DNA of 64,000 nucleotides, taken from UBA7672 sp963738625. Its GTDB lineage: Bacteria > Pseudomonadota > Alphaproteobacteria > Caulobacterales > Hyphomonadaceae. The notes beneath the pieces were generated by a model, which was not told the DNA's origin, did no database searches, and was given only the letters and a program-made list of their open reading frames with translations. The translations under genes and the position numbers were made by a program. The stretch is taken from positions 868,001 through 932,000 of the forward strand of contig CAVTXH010000020.1 in NCBI GenBank assembly GCA_963738625.1, written 5' to 3'. Positions 8,346-16,817 of the stretch are shown one piece after another (positions within the stretch are counted from its first letter, which is position 1; the number at the start of each line of letters is the position of its first letter).

Positions 8346-9431
8346 ATGAGATACGTTCTCATCGGTACCGAAGCGAGTCAGTTCGCTGGCAAGGCGCGCG
8401 CTTACCTTCGCTGGAAGGGCGTGGCCTTCGAAGAGAAGTCCGCCACGCCTGAGGTCTATCGCGACATCATCGAACCCAACGTGGGTTTCGCGGTCGTGCC
8501 GGTTCTGCTGACCCCAGACAGCCACATCGTCCAGGATACAGCCGATATCATCGACTATGTTGAGCGGAACGAGCCGGGCCCGTCAGCCTATCCCGCGGGA
8601 CCGGTTCAGAAGCTTGTTTCGCTGCTGCTCGAACTCTACGCCGACGAATGGCTTGTCATTCCGGCGATACATTATCGCTGGGCCTACAACGAAGCCTGGA
8701 TCATCGAGGATTTCGGCAAGACCGCTTCACCCGGCGCTTCGCGCGACGAGCAGATACGAATCGGAACGGTGATCGCGGCGCCGCTGAAGGAATCCATTCC
8801 GAGAATGGGCGTCAGCGAGGAGACGAGTTCGGGGATTGAAGCTCATTACGAGGGCTTTCTGGCCGACTACTCCGCGCATCTGCGAAAGACGCCATTCGTC
8901 TTGGGCGGCCGGCCGAGCCTTGGCGATTTCGCCCTGTTCGGCCCGCTTTACGGCCCGCTCTATCGCGATCCGGCTTCGGGTGAGCGGATGCGGAGCCTTG
9001 CGCCGGTCGTCGTCGAATGGGTCGAGCGGATGCTGGCTGCGAAGAGCGATGGGGGCGAGCTTCTGCCCGACGATGAGGTTCCGCTGACCATCCACCCTAT
9101 CCTCAAGCGGCAGATGACGGAGCAGCTTCCCGTCCTGATCGACAGCGTGGAGGCGCTGCGCGAATGGTCTCTGGCGCAGCCAAAAGGCGCGCGGATCGCG
9201 CGTTCGCTCGGCAGGCATGAATTCACGATAGGCGGCCGCCGGGGCGAGCGGAACATCATGTCGTTCTCGCTCTGGCGGCTTCAGCGCGTGCAGGACTATT
9301 ACCGCTCGCTCAGCCGCGTCGACCGCGAAAGGGCGGATGCGTTGCTGGAGGCGATTGGCGGGAAGGGGCTGGCGATGCTGCAGCTTCCGGTCCGGCTCGA
9401 GCGCCGTGACTACCGGCTTGTGATCGCCTGA
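8346..9431 (+). CDS. Glutathione S-transferase family protein
   Basis: A 361-residue protein with a thioredoxin-like N-terminal GST domain (YVLIGTEASQFAGKARAYLR, then VPVLLTPDSHIVQDTADIID, the usual cis-Pro and QD/S glutathione-contact region). The C-terminal helical GST domain includes TPFVLGGRPSLGDFALFGPL, which contains the typical N-capping box near residue 190. About 120 extra residues follow (to RRDYRLVIA), so it is longer than a standard 200-230 residue GST. The ATG at 8346 is chosen because the fold begins there; no strong ribosome site is seen. Substrate unknown. Confidence 0.8.
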   Translation: MRYVLIGTEASQFAGKARAYLRWKGVAFEEKSATPEVYRDIIEPNVGFAVVPVLLTPDSHIVQDTADIIDYVERNEPGPSAYPAGPVQKLVSLLLELYADEWLVIPAIHYRWAYNEAWIIEDFGKTASPGASRDEQIRIGTVIAAPLKESIPRMGVSEETSSGIEAHYEGFLADYSAHLRKTPFVLGGRPSLGDFALFGPLYGPLYRDPASGERMRSLAPVVVEWVERMLAAKSDGGELLPDDEVPLTIHPILKRQMTEQLPVLIDSVEALREWSLAQPKGARIARSLGRHEFTIGGRRGERNIMSFSLWRLQRVQDYYRSLSRVDRERADALLEAIGGKGLAMLQLPVRLERRDYRLVIA

Positions 9432-9611
9432 TCACCGGCGCTGGCGGGCTGAACAAGCGAAAGATGACGAAAATCAACTGCATAGGCCTTTGCCAGCGGA
9501 GTGAACCCGTGCTTCGCAAGGGCTCCTATCTCGCGCGGGAAGTGCTAGGGTGCGAGTCTGTTGCGTTGATCGATTTCACGACAACACGCTGCTGATCGGG
9601 GATCCGACACA

Positions 9612-10479
9612 ATGCTGAAATCCGCCGTGCGAGGCGCTGCGGGGGCAAAGCTGGCTGCGGTTGCTGCCTCGGCTGTAATGGCTTTTGCGCTTTGCAGTTG
9701 TGGGGGCGAGCCCAAAACGGATGGCGCCGCGGCCGCGGCGGACGCGATGACGGTGGGGCCAGCATCGGCCGCCCTGTCGAACGGCGCGCCGGATGCCACC
9801 GCACAGCCTGCGGCGGCGGACGCCCTGGATACTTCAGGCTGGCAGCTTGCGCCGCCTTTCTACGCCGGCGGCGAGGAGCCGTTCTGGCGGCTCGACATCA
9901 TCGATGGATGGTTCAGCTTCAAGCGTTCCGGCCTGCCTGAGATCGAAGCGCCGATGGTGCAGCCGACCAAGGCGAACGGCGCGGACGTGTTCGAACTCGC
10001 CGCCCCTGAAGATCGTCATCAAGCGTCAGGCCTGTGATGCCGAAGGCAATCAGGGCGATGCAACCGCAAAGGTGTCGTTCGACGATTCGGACTATGACGG
10101 CTGCGCGTTCGGCGGTCAGTCGGCGGCGGCATCGGCGGAAGTGGGGACGGTTGTGGAGTCCGTGGCGCTGATCGACGCTTGCCTCGCCAAACTTGCCGAA
10201 CCGGCGCTCGTCACCGCGATCTATCCGCGCGAGGGTGGACGGACGGCGGTTGGTCTGCGGTCGAAGGACCAGATTCTCTACGAATGCGCGGTCGAGCCGG
10301 ACGGCAAGGAGATCGCCTACCTGGATCCGATCGAGCCGCGCGACGCCAAGGCGTGGATGTCGAAGATGCGCTTCCTTCGGGCTGGCGTTTCCGACGCGGT
10401 CAAATGCGCCGACGCGGTGGAGGTCAAATCCGGCGATGCAGTGATCGGCCGCCTGCTGACGCCGAAGTGCAGGCTCTAG
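9612..10479 (+). pseudogene. Frameshifted lipoprotein of the COG3650 type
   Basis: Two overlapping frames together encode one lipoprotein. The first (from ATG 9612) has a signal with lipobox ALCSC and the GGEEPFWRLDI motif typical of COG3650 putative lipoproteins. It runs to a stop at 10037. The second frame, from about 10006 to 10479, continues the family sequence (LKIVIKRQACDAEGNQGD, SDYDGCAFGG) to KCRL. The switch lies at the CCCC run at 10003-10006: removing one C restores a single frame of about 288 residues. It is either a real one-base insertion or a sequencing error. It converges with the gene at 10481, 1 bp apart. Confidence 0.75.
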
Positions 10480-10480
10480 C

Positions 10481-11488
10481 CTAGCTCCACGGCTTGTAGA
10501 TATCCGCGCCGGCTGCAGGGGCGGGCTCGCGTTTTGCCTCACGTTTCGGCTCGGGCGCCGGTATCGGCGCAGGCTTGGGCGCCTGAACGCTAGGGGCGGG
10601 CGGCGGGGCTGGGTGAGTCGGCGGGGCATCTTCGCGAACCACCTGGCGGCTGACTGCGCTGAAGCCCGTGATGAACAGCCCGCTCGAGGTCAATTTGGGA
10701 CCGAGCCGCGGATCGCTGCGGGCAGGTTCTGGCGCAACGGCCCGCACAGGCGGCGCGACGGGAACAGGCGCGGGCGGCTTGGGTTTTTCAGGCTTCACGA
10801 GCGAAAAGGACTGCGTCGCGCCGAAGCCTCCGCTTACGCGCGCGGCCTGGGGAGCAAGCGGCGCAAGGTAGGCCGGGGGGATCCTGAACTGCGGCTCGGG
10901 CAGCGGCGGGCGCTGTTCGACGACTTCATTGACCACGGGGGCGGGGGCGGGGTGTGGTTCGGGCGGCGCCTCGATCATTTCCGGCGCGCCGGCGCTTTCA
11001 ACCTCCGGCGGCTTTGCGCTCAGTACGGTCTCGATCGCGGTGTCGGCGTGCGGCGGCCGCACGGCGGGATCGGGCAACGTGTGGGGCGAGGGCGGGGGCT
11101 CGGGCTCCGTCAGTGCGACGAACTGGTGCACAGGTTGCGGCGTCTTCTGCGGCGGGGCGGAGAGCGAGGAAAGGATTTTCGAGATCGCCTGCTCCGCGCC
11201 CCGCGCTATGCGCCGGCCGCGGCGGACCATGTCGGCGACGTGGGTGGCGTAGGTGGCGTCCTCATCGGGCCAGCGGGCGGCTTCGAGGTCGGCGGCGCTG
11301 GCGCCTTCGAGTTCCTTGCCGTCGCTGCGCAGCACGCGGATCGACGGCGGATCGCTCTCGGCTTCGATGCGATAGCCTTCCGTCTCGAATACCACCGAAC
11401 TGCCGGCGCCTTCCTGCCAGGCGACGTCGCCGGCCTGGGTAAGGGCGCACAGTTTCTGGATCAGTTTCTGCGTCGAGACGTGCAGCAT
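10481..11488 (-). CDS. Proline-rich conserved hypothetical protein
   Basis: A 335-residue protein I do not recognise. Residues 1-120 look folded (LIQKLCALTQAGDVAWQEG, ADMVRRGRRIARGAEQAISK), with no signal peptide or membrane segment. Residues 120-330 are a low-complexity Pro/Ala/Glu-rich linker with repeated EPxPxP stretches. It ends in the short peptide GADIYKPWS, which might be a conserved tail. It sits upstream-adjacent to vsr on the same strand, but the functions need not be linked. Confidence 0.65.
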   Translation of the reverse strand: MLHVSTQKLIQKLCALTQAGDVAWQEGAGSSVVFETEGYRIEAESDPPSIRVLRSDGKELEGASAADLEAARWPDEDATYATHVADMVRRGRRIARGAEQAISKILSSLSAPPQKTPQPVHQFVALTEPEPPPSPHTLPDPAVRPPHADTAIETVLSAKPPEVESAGAPEMIEAPPEPHPAPAPVVNEVVEQRPPLPEPQFRIPPAYLAPLAPQAARVSGGFGATQSFSLVKPEKPKPPAPVPVAPPVRAVAPEPARSDPRLGPKLTSSGLFITGFSAVSRQVVREDAPPTHPAPPPAPSVQAPKPAPIPAPEPKREAKREPAPAAGADIYKPWS

Positions 11489-11542
11489 GAAAGCATGTTC
11501 CTGATGGGCAGAAGCTGAGAATGGGCGCCCCGGCCAGCCGGG

Positions 11543-11965
11543 TCAAGTTTCTCCCTTTCGGCCCAGCTTGCGGGTCAGAAGCCTTGCAAGAACGTCCTTA
11601 TCGCGCGTTTCGCACTCCCATATGACAACCGGCTTCCAGCCCAGCTTCCTGAGCGCCGCGAGGCTTGTCTTGTCGCGGGTCATGTTGCGTCCGATTTTTG
11701 CGCGCCAGTAGTCCCGGTTGGTCGCCGGCATGCGGTTTCCGCGCGGGCATGCGTGGCCGTGCCAGAAACAGCCGTGGACGAACAGGGCCGCGCGCTTTGC
11801 AGGGAAGACGAGATCCGGCTTGCCGGGAAGGTCGGCGCGGTTGAGGCGGAAGCGAAATCCCAGCGCGTGAGCGGCGCGGCGCACGGCTAGCTCCGGCGCC
11901 GTGTTGCTCGACTTCACCGCGCGCATGACGGCGGAGCGCTGGCCGGGTGAAAAGACGTCAGGCAT
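11543..11965 (-). CDS. vsr: Very short patch repair endonuclease (Vsr)
   Basis: A 140-residue Vsr endonuclease, which nicks 5' of T in T:G mismatches arising from deaminated 5-methylcytosine. Family signatures are visible in order: SPGQRSAVMRAVKSSNTAPE, FRLNRADLPGKPDLVFPAKR (catalytic Asp region), ALFVHGCFWHGHACPRG (His/Cys zinc site) and NRDYWRAKIGRN. Length is normal. A Dcm-type cytosine methyltransferase lies 780 bp upstream on the same strand, separated by one gene on each strand. This is the expected partner, although not strictly adjacent. Confidence 0.93.
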   Translation of the reverse strand: MPDVFSPGQRSAVMRAVKSSNTAPELAVRRAAHALGFRFRLNRADLPGKPDLVFPAKRAALFVHGCFWHGHACPRGNRMPATNRDYWRAKIGRNMTRDKTSLAALRKLGWKPVVIWECETRDKDVLARLLTRKLGRKGET

Positions 11966-12033
11966 CAGAGGTTGTATCTCATGTCGTCACGCGTAAGAGT
12001 TTGCGCAGAGATTCTGTAGTCAGAGGAAACGTC

Positions 12034-12273
12034 ATGGCACGCACCACCCACCGCAGCACCGGCGGCAAGAAACTCTACGCCGTCCGCGACGCCGAAGGGC
12101 AGTTCAAGGACATCCAGACCTTCGAACGCGCCCACGCCCAGGACATCAAGCGCGACAGCAAGGCCGAGATGGCGATGGACAAGAAGGTCGCAAAGAAGAA
12201 GCCGGCCAAGAAAGCTGCCGCGAAGAAGCCGGTCGCGAAGAAGAAAGCCGCCAAGAAGGCCAAGAAGAAGTAG
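12034..12273 (+). CDS. Small Lys/Ala-rich histone-H1-like protein
   Basis: A 79-residue protein starting at the ATG at 12034 after a GAGGAAAC ribosome site. The N-terminal 45 residues (ARTTHRSTGGKKLYAVRDAE) contain a short ordered region. The C-terminal 35 residues are KKxAKKAAAK-type repeats as in histone H1-like tails, so it is likely to bind DNA or RNA non-specifically. The tail is repetitive at base level (aagaagc). It lies on the opposite strand between vsr and a small membrane protein. Function is inferred from composition only. Confidence 0.7.
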   Translation: MARTTHRSTGGKKLYAVRDAEGQFKDIQTFERAHAQDIKRDSKAEMAMDKKVAKKKPAKKAAAKKPVAKKKAAKKAKKK

Positions 12274-12276
12274 CCG

Positions 12277-12684
12277 CTACTTCATTTCGTCGGCATAGCC
12301 GGCGAATTTGTGCCAGTCGATTTTTATTGGCCCGAACGCCCGGCGGAAGTGCTCGATCTTCATGGGCGCGCCGGGGCGGAAGGTTTCGCCCTTCGGCAGC
12401 ATGATGCCTGTCGTTTCGCCGTCGGGCAGGCGGACTTCCACGATGTGCATGGAGACGTCCTCGAAATCCCCTTCATTTTCGAACGGGACGTGCTCCTCGA
12501 TGGCGAGGCCCTCAACTGTTTCGATGACGCGGGCGGGGGACATCGCGATGCCGATGCCGAAGGTGCAGGCCGCGATGACAGCGAACGAGAACAGGGCGAG
12601 CACGGTCGCCGTGACCGGCATTGCGCCCGAGCGCTTGTTGCGCCGGCGGGATTGTTTCCACCTCTCGAAGAGCTTCTCGTCCAT
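12277..12684 (-). CDS. Single-pass membrane protein, unknown
   Basis: A 135-residue protein with a basic cytoplasmic N-terminus (WKQSRRRNKRSG), one transmembrane helix near residues 22-48 (MPVTATVLALFSFAVIAACT) and a periplasmic domain of about 85 residues with short beta-like strands (HIVEVRLPDGETTGIMLPKG). Not recognised. It lies downstream of the cytosine methylase on the same strand with a 60-bp gap, and converges with the lysine-rich gene. Confidence 0.6.
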   Translation of the reverse strand: MDEKLFERWKQSRRRNKRSGAMPVTATVLALFSFAVIAACTFGIGIAMSPARVIETVEGLAIEEHVPFENEGDFEDVSMHIVEVRLPDGETTGIMLPKGETFRPGAPMKIEHFRRAFGPIKIDWHKFAGYADEMK

Positions 12685-12743
12685 GGCCTAGTCCCCTTCG
12701 GCCCTATCAAGTTAGGATCGTCCCGGTCCGGATGCCAGAGGGG

Positions 12744-13907
12744 TCAGGCCGCCGCTTTTCTGGCGTCGTGGCCGGAGGCCAGCGGGGCGAGGAGATGCTG
12801 GCCCAGCCAGCGGACGACGGGGACGGAAACGCCATCGCCCAGCACCTTTAGCGCGGCGGTTTCCCCATCGGGCAACTTGTAGGTCTCGTCGCAGCCCATC
12901 AGACGCGCGGCTTCGCGGGCGAGCAGCGGACGCAGGCGGGCGCGGCCGTTCTCGGTGACCAGCAGAAGCTGCTTCGACGAGCCGCCGGCGGGCGTGCGCA
13001 GGCAGCCGGCCATGCCGTCATAGCGGATTTCGGCGCGCTGGATGCGGCCGCCCTTTTCCTCGCGGATGCGGCGGAAGACGGCGCCGGCGCGCCACTTGCC
13101 TTCGGCGAGCGCGGCCTCGACGCGCTGGCGATGCAGCGGCGCCATCTGGGCGAGCAGCTTCGTCGCATCCGCATCCGAGCGCCAGACGGACTCCGGCGGA
13201 TTGCGATCGAGCAGCGCGGCGAGGTCGGCGTTGCGCTTGGGCGGATAGGGCAGGCGCCACCACACCCATGCCAGGCGGGTCTGGTCCGGCAGCGCATCGA
13301 CGGCGGAGCAGAGGGCGGCGGGGTGATAGATGGCGTCGGGCTGGTCGGCGACGAGGCTGGGCGCGAGCTTGCCCTTGTGCGCGACGATGAAGAGGCGCTG
13401 GCGGGATTGCGGCGAGAACATCGCGGCGTCGATCAGCATCGCGCCGACGCGGTAGCCGGCGTCGGCGAGCTGCGTGATCAGGGCGGAGAAGTCGCGGCCG
13501 TTGTGCGAGGACAGCAGGCCGGCGACGTTCTCGATGGTGATCGTGCGCGGGGCGCGGTCGCCCAGCTTCTCGATGACGTTCCAGAAACCCCAGAAGGCGC
13601 CCGAGCGCGGGGCGTTTAGGCCGCGGCGTTCGCCCGCAAGCGATAAGTCCTGGCAGGGGAAGCTGGCCCAAGCGAGGCTGGTTGCGGGCAGGGCGGAGGA
13701 GTCGAGGTTCCAGATGTCGCCTTCGTTGATCGCATCGTCCGGGAAGTTGCGGCGGTAGGTAGAGCACTTCATCGGGTCGAAATCATTGGCGAAGGCGCAG
13801 TCGAACAGGCCGGACAGGCCCTGCCGGGCCATGCCGCCGCCGGCGAAGAATTCCAGGAATTGAGGGCGCGCGAGGGTCATGTGTGCAACTTGCAGTGATT
13901 CGGTCAT
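12744..13907 (-). CDS. dcm: DNA (cytosine-5-)-methyltransferase, Dcm type
   Basis: A 387-residue C5-methyltransferase. Motif I is LEFFAGGGMARQGL near residue 18. Motif IV with the catalytic Cys is ASFPCQDLSLAGER near residue 82. Motif VI is ENVAGLLSS near residue 124, and motif VIII/QxRxR appears as SPQSRQRLFIVAHKG near residue 165. The C-terminal GDGVSVPVVRWLGQ is motif X-like. A solitary methylase near vsr, with no restriction gene visible, suggests an orphan Dcm system. The start could be 13907 or the ATG nine codons later. The 5' end overlaps the upstream gene's 3' end by about 125 bp. Confidence 0.9.
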   Translation of the reverse strand: MTESLQVAHMTLARPQFLEFFAGGGMARQGLSGLFDCAFANDFDPMKCSTYRRNFPDDAINEGDIWNLDSSALPATSLAWASFPCQDLSLAGERRGLNAPRSGAFWGFWNVIEKLGDRAPRTITIENVAGLLSSHNGRDFSALITQLADAGYRVGAMLIDAAMFSPQSRQRLFIVAHKGKLAPSLVADQPDAIYHPAALCSAVDALPDQTRLAWVWWRLPYPPKRNADLAALLDRNPPESVWRSDADATKLLAQMAPLHRQRVEAALAEGKWRAGAVFRRIREEKGGRIQRAEIRYDGMAGCLRTPAGGSSKQLLLVTENGRARLRPLLAREAARLMGCDETYKLPDGETAALKVLGDGVSVPVVRWLGQHLLAPLASGHDARKAAA

Positions 13908-14505
13908 GCGTTGGCGTTCTCGCAGGCAAGGCCTGCGGGCTGGGGTCGGCTGTGATTTCGGGATTGCGCCCGAGCCAGGGCGGCGCGCGGATGCGCTGGC
14001 CCGCCCTGGGGCTGGCCGCCGACGATTTTTGTCGCACCCTCTGAAAAATCGTCGTCGTCGATGACAGCGGCGGAGTTGCAGGGCGATGCCCGGCCAGCCC
14101 GAGCGGGTTGGCGTCGATAAGGCGCTTGAGGCGCCAGGTGCGGCGCACAGCCATGCGCTCGAGCTCGCCCAGCATGCCGCAGGCGCGCTCGAGGCGGCCG
14201 CGGACCGACTCGACGCTAAGCCGGTTGCCCGGCCGGGCCCGGCCGTTGCGGCGGTGCTCCTTGTAAGGGAGACCCAGCTTGAAGCGGGCCATGTGCCAGA
14301 CGGCGATGTGGAGGATCGCCTCCATGTCGGCGATGACGCGGTCGAGCTCTGCGAGCTGGGCGTAATCGCCTCTCAGCTCGTCGAGATAGTCCGGATCCTC
14401 GAGGCCTCTGCGGAAGCAGGCAAGCACGTGGCGCACGCCTTCGATCAGCTGCACCACGGGGGCCAGCGGATAGAAGATCGCCAACAGGATGTTGACCAGC
14501 GCCAT
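13783..14505 (-). CDS. Conserved hypothetical protein overlapping dcm
   Basis: A 240-residue open frame. Residues 1-130 look like a real protein: a hydrophobic N-terminal helix (VNILLAIFYPLAPVVQLIEG), then an acidic helix-rich region (DYLDELRGDYAQLAELDRVI) and an arginine-rich helix. The last 100 residues are Pro/Arg/Ser-rich without regular structure and run 125 bp into the dcm coding sequence in another frame. The true gene may be shorter in life, or an indel may have removed its stop. Family not recognised; it may be membrane associated. On the same strand as dcm. Confidence 0.55.
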   Translation of the reverse strand: MALVNILLAIFYPLAPVVQLIEGVRHVLACFRRGLEDPDYLDELRGDYAQLAELDRVIADMEAILHIAVWHMARFKLGLPYKEHRRNGRARPGNRLSVESVRGRLERACGMLGELERMAVRRTWRLKRLIDANPLGLAGHRPATPPLSSTTTIFQRVRQKSSAASPRAGQRIRAPPWLGRNPEITADPSPQALPARTPTHDRITASCTHDPRAPSIPGILRRRRHGPAGPVRPVRLRLRQ

Positions 14506-14519
14506 GCGGGCAGTATCGC

Positions 14520-15014
14520 CTGACGGGGCAGGCGCGGGGACAAGTAAAAAGTTATCCTACAGCGCCGGGATGAACTCTGGCGCGGTTTTGCCGGGATTTC
14601 GGGGCTGAAGATTCTTTCAAACTGCAGAGTCATCCGACTGTGTTGGTCACGCTCTCTCGGCCGCAGCCCCCGCGAAGGCGGGGGTCCAGCGCCGACCGCA
14701 AGGCTTGTCCTGAATTCGGGCTGCAGGTTTTGAGCGATGCGCGCGTATTTTTCCGAAGAGGACTGGGGCCCTTCGCTGTCGCTCCGGGCGTTCACCATTC
14801 GGTTTGATCCACTGGATCAAACCGCGCCTGTGGCGCCATGGCTTACCCCCGCCTGCGCGGGGAACGCGGACCTGAAGGTCCGCTTCCAGAAAGATCTTCA
14901 GGATGCGCCTTCGGCTTACCCGAGAATGACGGCGGTGGTGTTGCCTGCTCTCAAGTGCAGGGACTACGTTGGGGCCAAATGACGCCGGACACGCCGGCAT
15001 TCGGGAGGAGCCAC
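14520..15014. repeat. Gene-poor stretch with palindromic intergenic repeats
   Basis: This roughly 500-bp stretch has no convincing gene. It contains three hairpins: cccccgc/gcggggg at 14667-14684, ccccgc..gcgcgggg at 14846-14862 and gcggacc-tgaa-ggtccgc at 14866-14883. The sequence around them (gaaggcgggggtccag, cttcgg, gagaatgacgg) resembles the short palindromic intergenic repeats common in alphaproteobacterial genomes. The family cannot be named from a single copy. Confidence 0.55.
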
Positions 15015-15518
15015 ATGAAGAAGCTCATTGGCGCTGTTCTGTCATCCCTCCTGATGGGAGCGATCGCCGCGCCGGCTGTTGCACAGGCGCCGGCGGCGCA
15101 GGCTGCCAAGGTTCAGCCGCCCAAAGGGTTCGATACGCTCGGGTGGCTGGCCGGGACGCGATATATCGAGCGGGACGGGGTCAAGTCGTATGAGACATGG
15201 ACGGGCGTATCCGGCGGTCTCATCTCCGGGTCGGTCGCCTCGGCGGTTAATGGGGGATTGGCTGAGTTCTTCATGGTCGGCCCCAGCGAGCAGGGCGTCT
15301 ACGGACTGAAGACGGCCAACACGGCGAAGGGCCTGACGAACTGGACGTTCCGGCCGATCAAGTCCATCGAGCCGGGGAAGATCGTGTTCGCGGACGCCAC
15401 GGGAAGCTTCAGCATCGAGGCGACGCCGGATGGCGGCATCCACAACATCGCGATGCGCGTAGCGGACGGCAAGGAGACCAAATCCGGCGAGTGGTTCTGG
15501 CTGCCGATGTCCAAGTAG
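15015..15518 (+). CDS. Exported DUF6265-like protein
   Basis: A 167-residue secreted protein. The ATG at 15015 follows GGGAGGAG and gives a signal peptide ending APAVAQA. The mature part begins FDTLGWLAGTRYIERDGVKS and has ETWTGVSGGLISGSV and GSFSIEATPDGG, the arrangement of the DUF6265 lipocalin-like beta-barrel family (WLAG followed by an E-x-W motif). Probably periplasmic; ligand unknown. It converges with the DUF2336 gene, 18 bp apart. Confidence 0.7.
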   Translation: MKKLIGAVLSSLLMGAIAAPAVAQAPAAQAAKVQPPKGFDTLGWLAGTRYIERDGVKSYETWTGVSGGLISGSVASAVNGGLAEFFMVGPSEQGVYGLKTANTAKGLTNWTFRPIKSIEPGKIVFADATGSFSIEATPDGGIHNIAMRVADGKETKSGEWFWLPMSK

Positions 15519-15536
15519 CCTGAGCGCGACGTTCGA

Positions 15537-16688
15537 CTAAGCGGCCGGAACGGCGATGCCTCGTTCGCGGGCGTGGTCCAGCGCGTTGAGTTTCTCGAGG
15601 AGGTAGTCGAGGTCAGCGCGGGGGATGGCCTGGAACTGGGTGAGGACGCGTTCGACCATGCGCTGGCGGAAGCGCGCCTTGTCGCCGGGCGCGCCGTCCA
15701 TCTCGGTCTTGTGGAAGATGTCCACCGCGAGGCGGAAGGCGGTGAACATGCCGGAGGGCAGGCCGGCGCGCTCGAAGATGGTCTTCAGGCCGAGCGTGCC
15801 GGCGTCGTGGATCATCAGCCAGGCCTTGGTGCGCGGAACGCCGGCGAGTTCGGCGAGAGCGTGCTCGACGAAACCCATATGGCCGAGGCACAGCGCGCGC
15901 ATGATCAGCGACGGCGTGAGGCGGCCGTTGAGATGGAGCTGCTGAACGAAGCGCGGCGGGTCGGACGAGAGGCCGGCCTGTTCGACGAGATCGAGCGTTG
16001 CGCGCTCGCGGGCGCCGGAGGCGATCTCGATGGCGAGTTGCGGCGGCAGTTCGTGCTTGTTGACGAGGCGGTCGAAGAGCTCGCCGGTGACCAGTGTGAT
16101 CAGCTTCTCCGTGATATGCATCGGCATGACGGAGCGCGAGATCAGCGCGCCTTTTACATCATCGTCCTGGCTGAAGCGTTTCAACACGCCTTCATAGGCG
16201 TCGTTCGAGAAGGCGGCGCCGTCGTTGGCGGCGACGGCCTGGACGGCGGACTTGGCGCCGTAGAGCGCGATGACTTCCGTGAGGCCTTCGGAGAGCGTGG
16301 CGCGTTGGGCGATGGCGACCTGCTTGCTCTCGGAGCCGGCGAGGACGAGTTCGACGAGGTCTTCCTCGGTAAGGACCGGCGAGTTCTTGAGAACGGGCAC
16401 GGCGATGGCGTCGATGTCCTTGGCAAGCTTGATCGCGAGGTCGCGCGGCAGCTTGGGCGAATTGCGCAGCGTGACGGCGAGCGCCTGGCGGACGAGGATG
16501 GTGGTGTCGCTGGCCAGCATGGCGAGGATCTGCTGGGCGGACTCGTGGTCCTCCGGCGAGAGCTCCGCGCGGTCTATGCGGCGGCAGAGTTTCGAGGTCG
16601 CATCGGCGCGCTCTTCGGGGCTATCGCCCCGGACGAGACGGCGTATGTCCTCCTGCGTCAGCGAGGCGCGCATCGTCGTGACCGTCAT
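15537..16688 (-). CDS. DUF2336 domain protein
   Basis: A 383-residue soluble helical-repeat protein of the DUF2336 type, found almost only in Alphaproteobacteria. The first 250 residues are HEAT-like pairs of helices (HESAQQILAMLASDTTILVR, ALAVTLRNSPKLPRDLAIKL, PVLTEEDLVELVLAGSESKQ). The C-terminal part reads LTPSLIMRALCLGHMGFVEH and RTKAWLMIHDAGTLGLKTIF. In some relatives the family is linked to surface-attachment or envelope signalling, but no function is assigned here. It starts divergently from the CoA transferase. Confidence 0.85.
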   Translation of the reverse strand: MTVTTMRASLTQEDIRRLVRGDSPEERADATSKLCRRIDRAELSPEDHESAQQILAMLASDTTILVRQALAVTLRNSPKLPRDLAIKLAKDIDAIAVPVLKNSPVLTEEDLVELVLAGSESKQVAIAQRATLSEGLTEVIALYGAKSAVQAVAANDGAAFSNDAYEGVLKRFSQDDDVKGALISRSVMPMHITEKLITLVTGELFDRLVNKHELPPQLAIEIASGARERATLDLVEQAGLSSDPPRFVQQLHLNGRLTPSLIMRALCLGHMGFVEHALAELAGVPRTKAWLMIHDAGTLGLKTIFERAGLPSGMFTAFRLAVDIFHKTEMDGAPGDKARFRQRMVERVLTQFQAIPRADLDYLLEKLNALDHARERGIAVPAA

Positions 16689-16817
16689 AACTGCCAGCTC
16701 TTCAGGTAGGCGGGCGCTTGAAACCGAACGAAAAATGACAATTGCTGGATCGGGTTAACAGCAATTTACGGGGTGGTGCGAATTTCGGGCCACCGGCATA
16801 GGGTTTGGAGACACCGG

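Noticed and set aside
10613..11518. Plus-strand frame opposite the proline-rich gene
   Set aside because: Gly/Arg-rich with no fold; it is the complement of the Pro-rich repeats.
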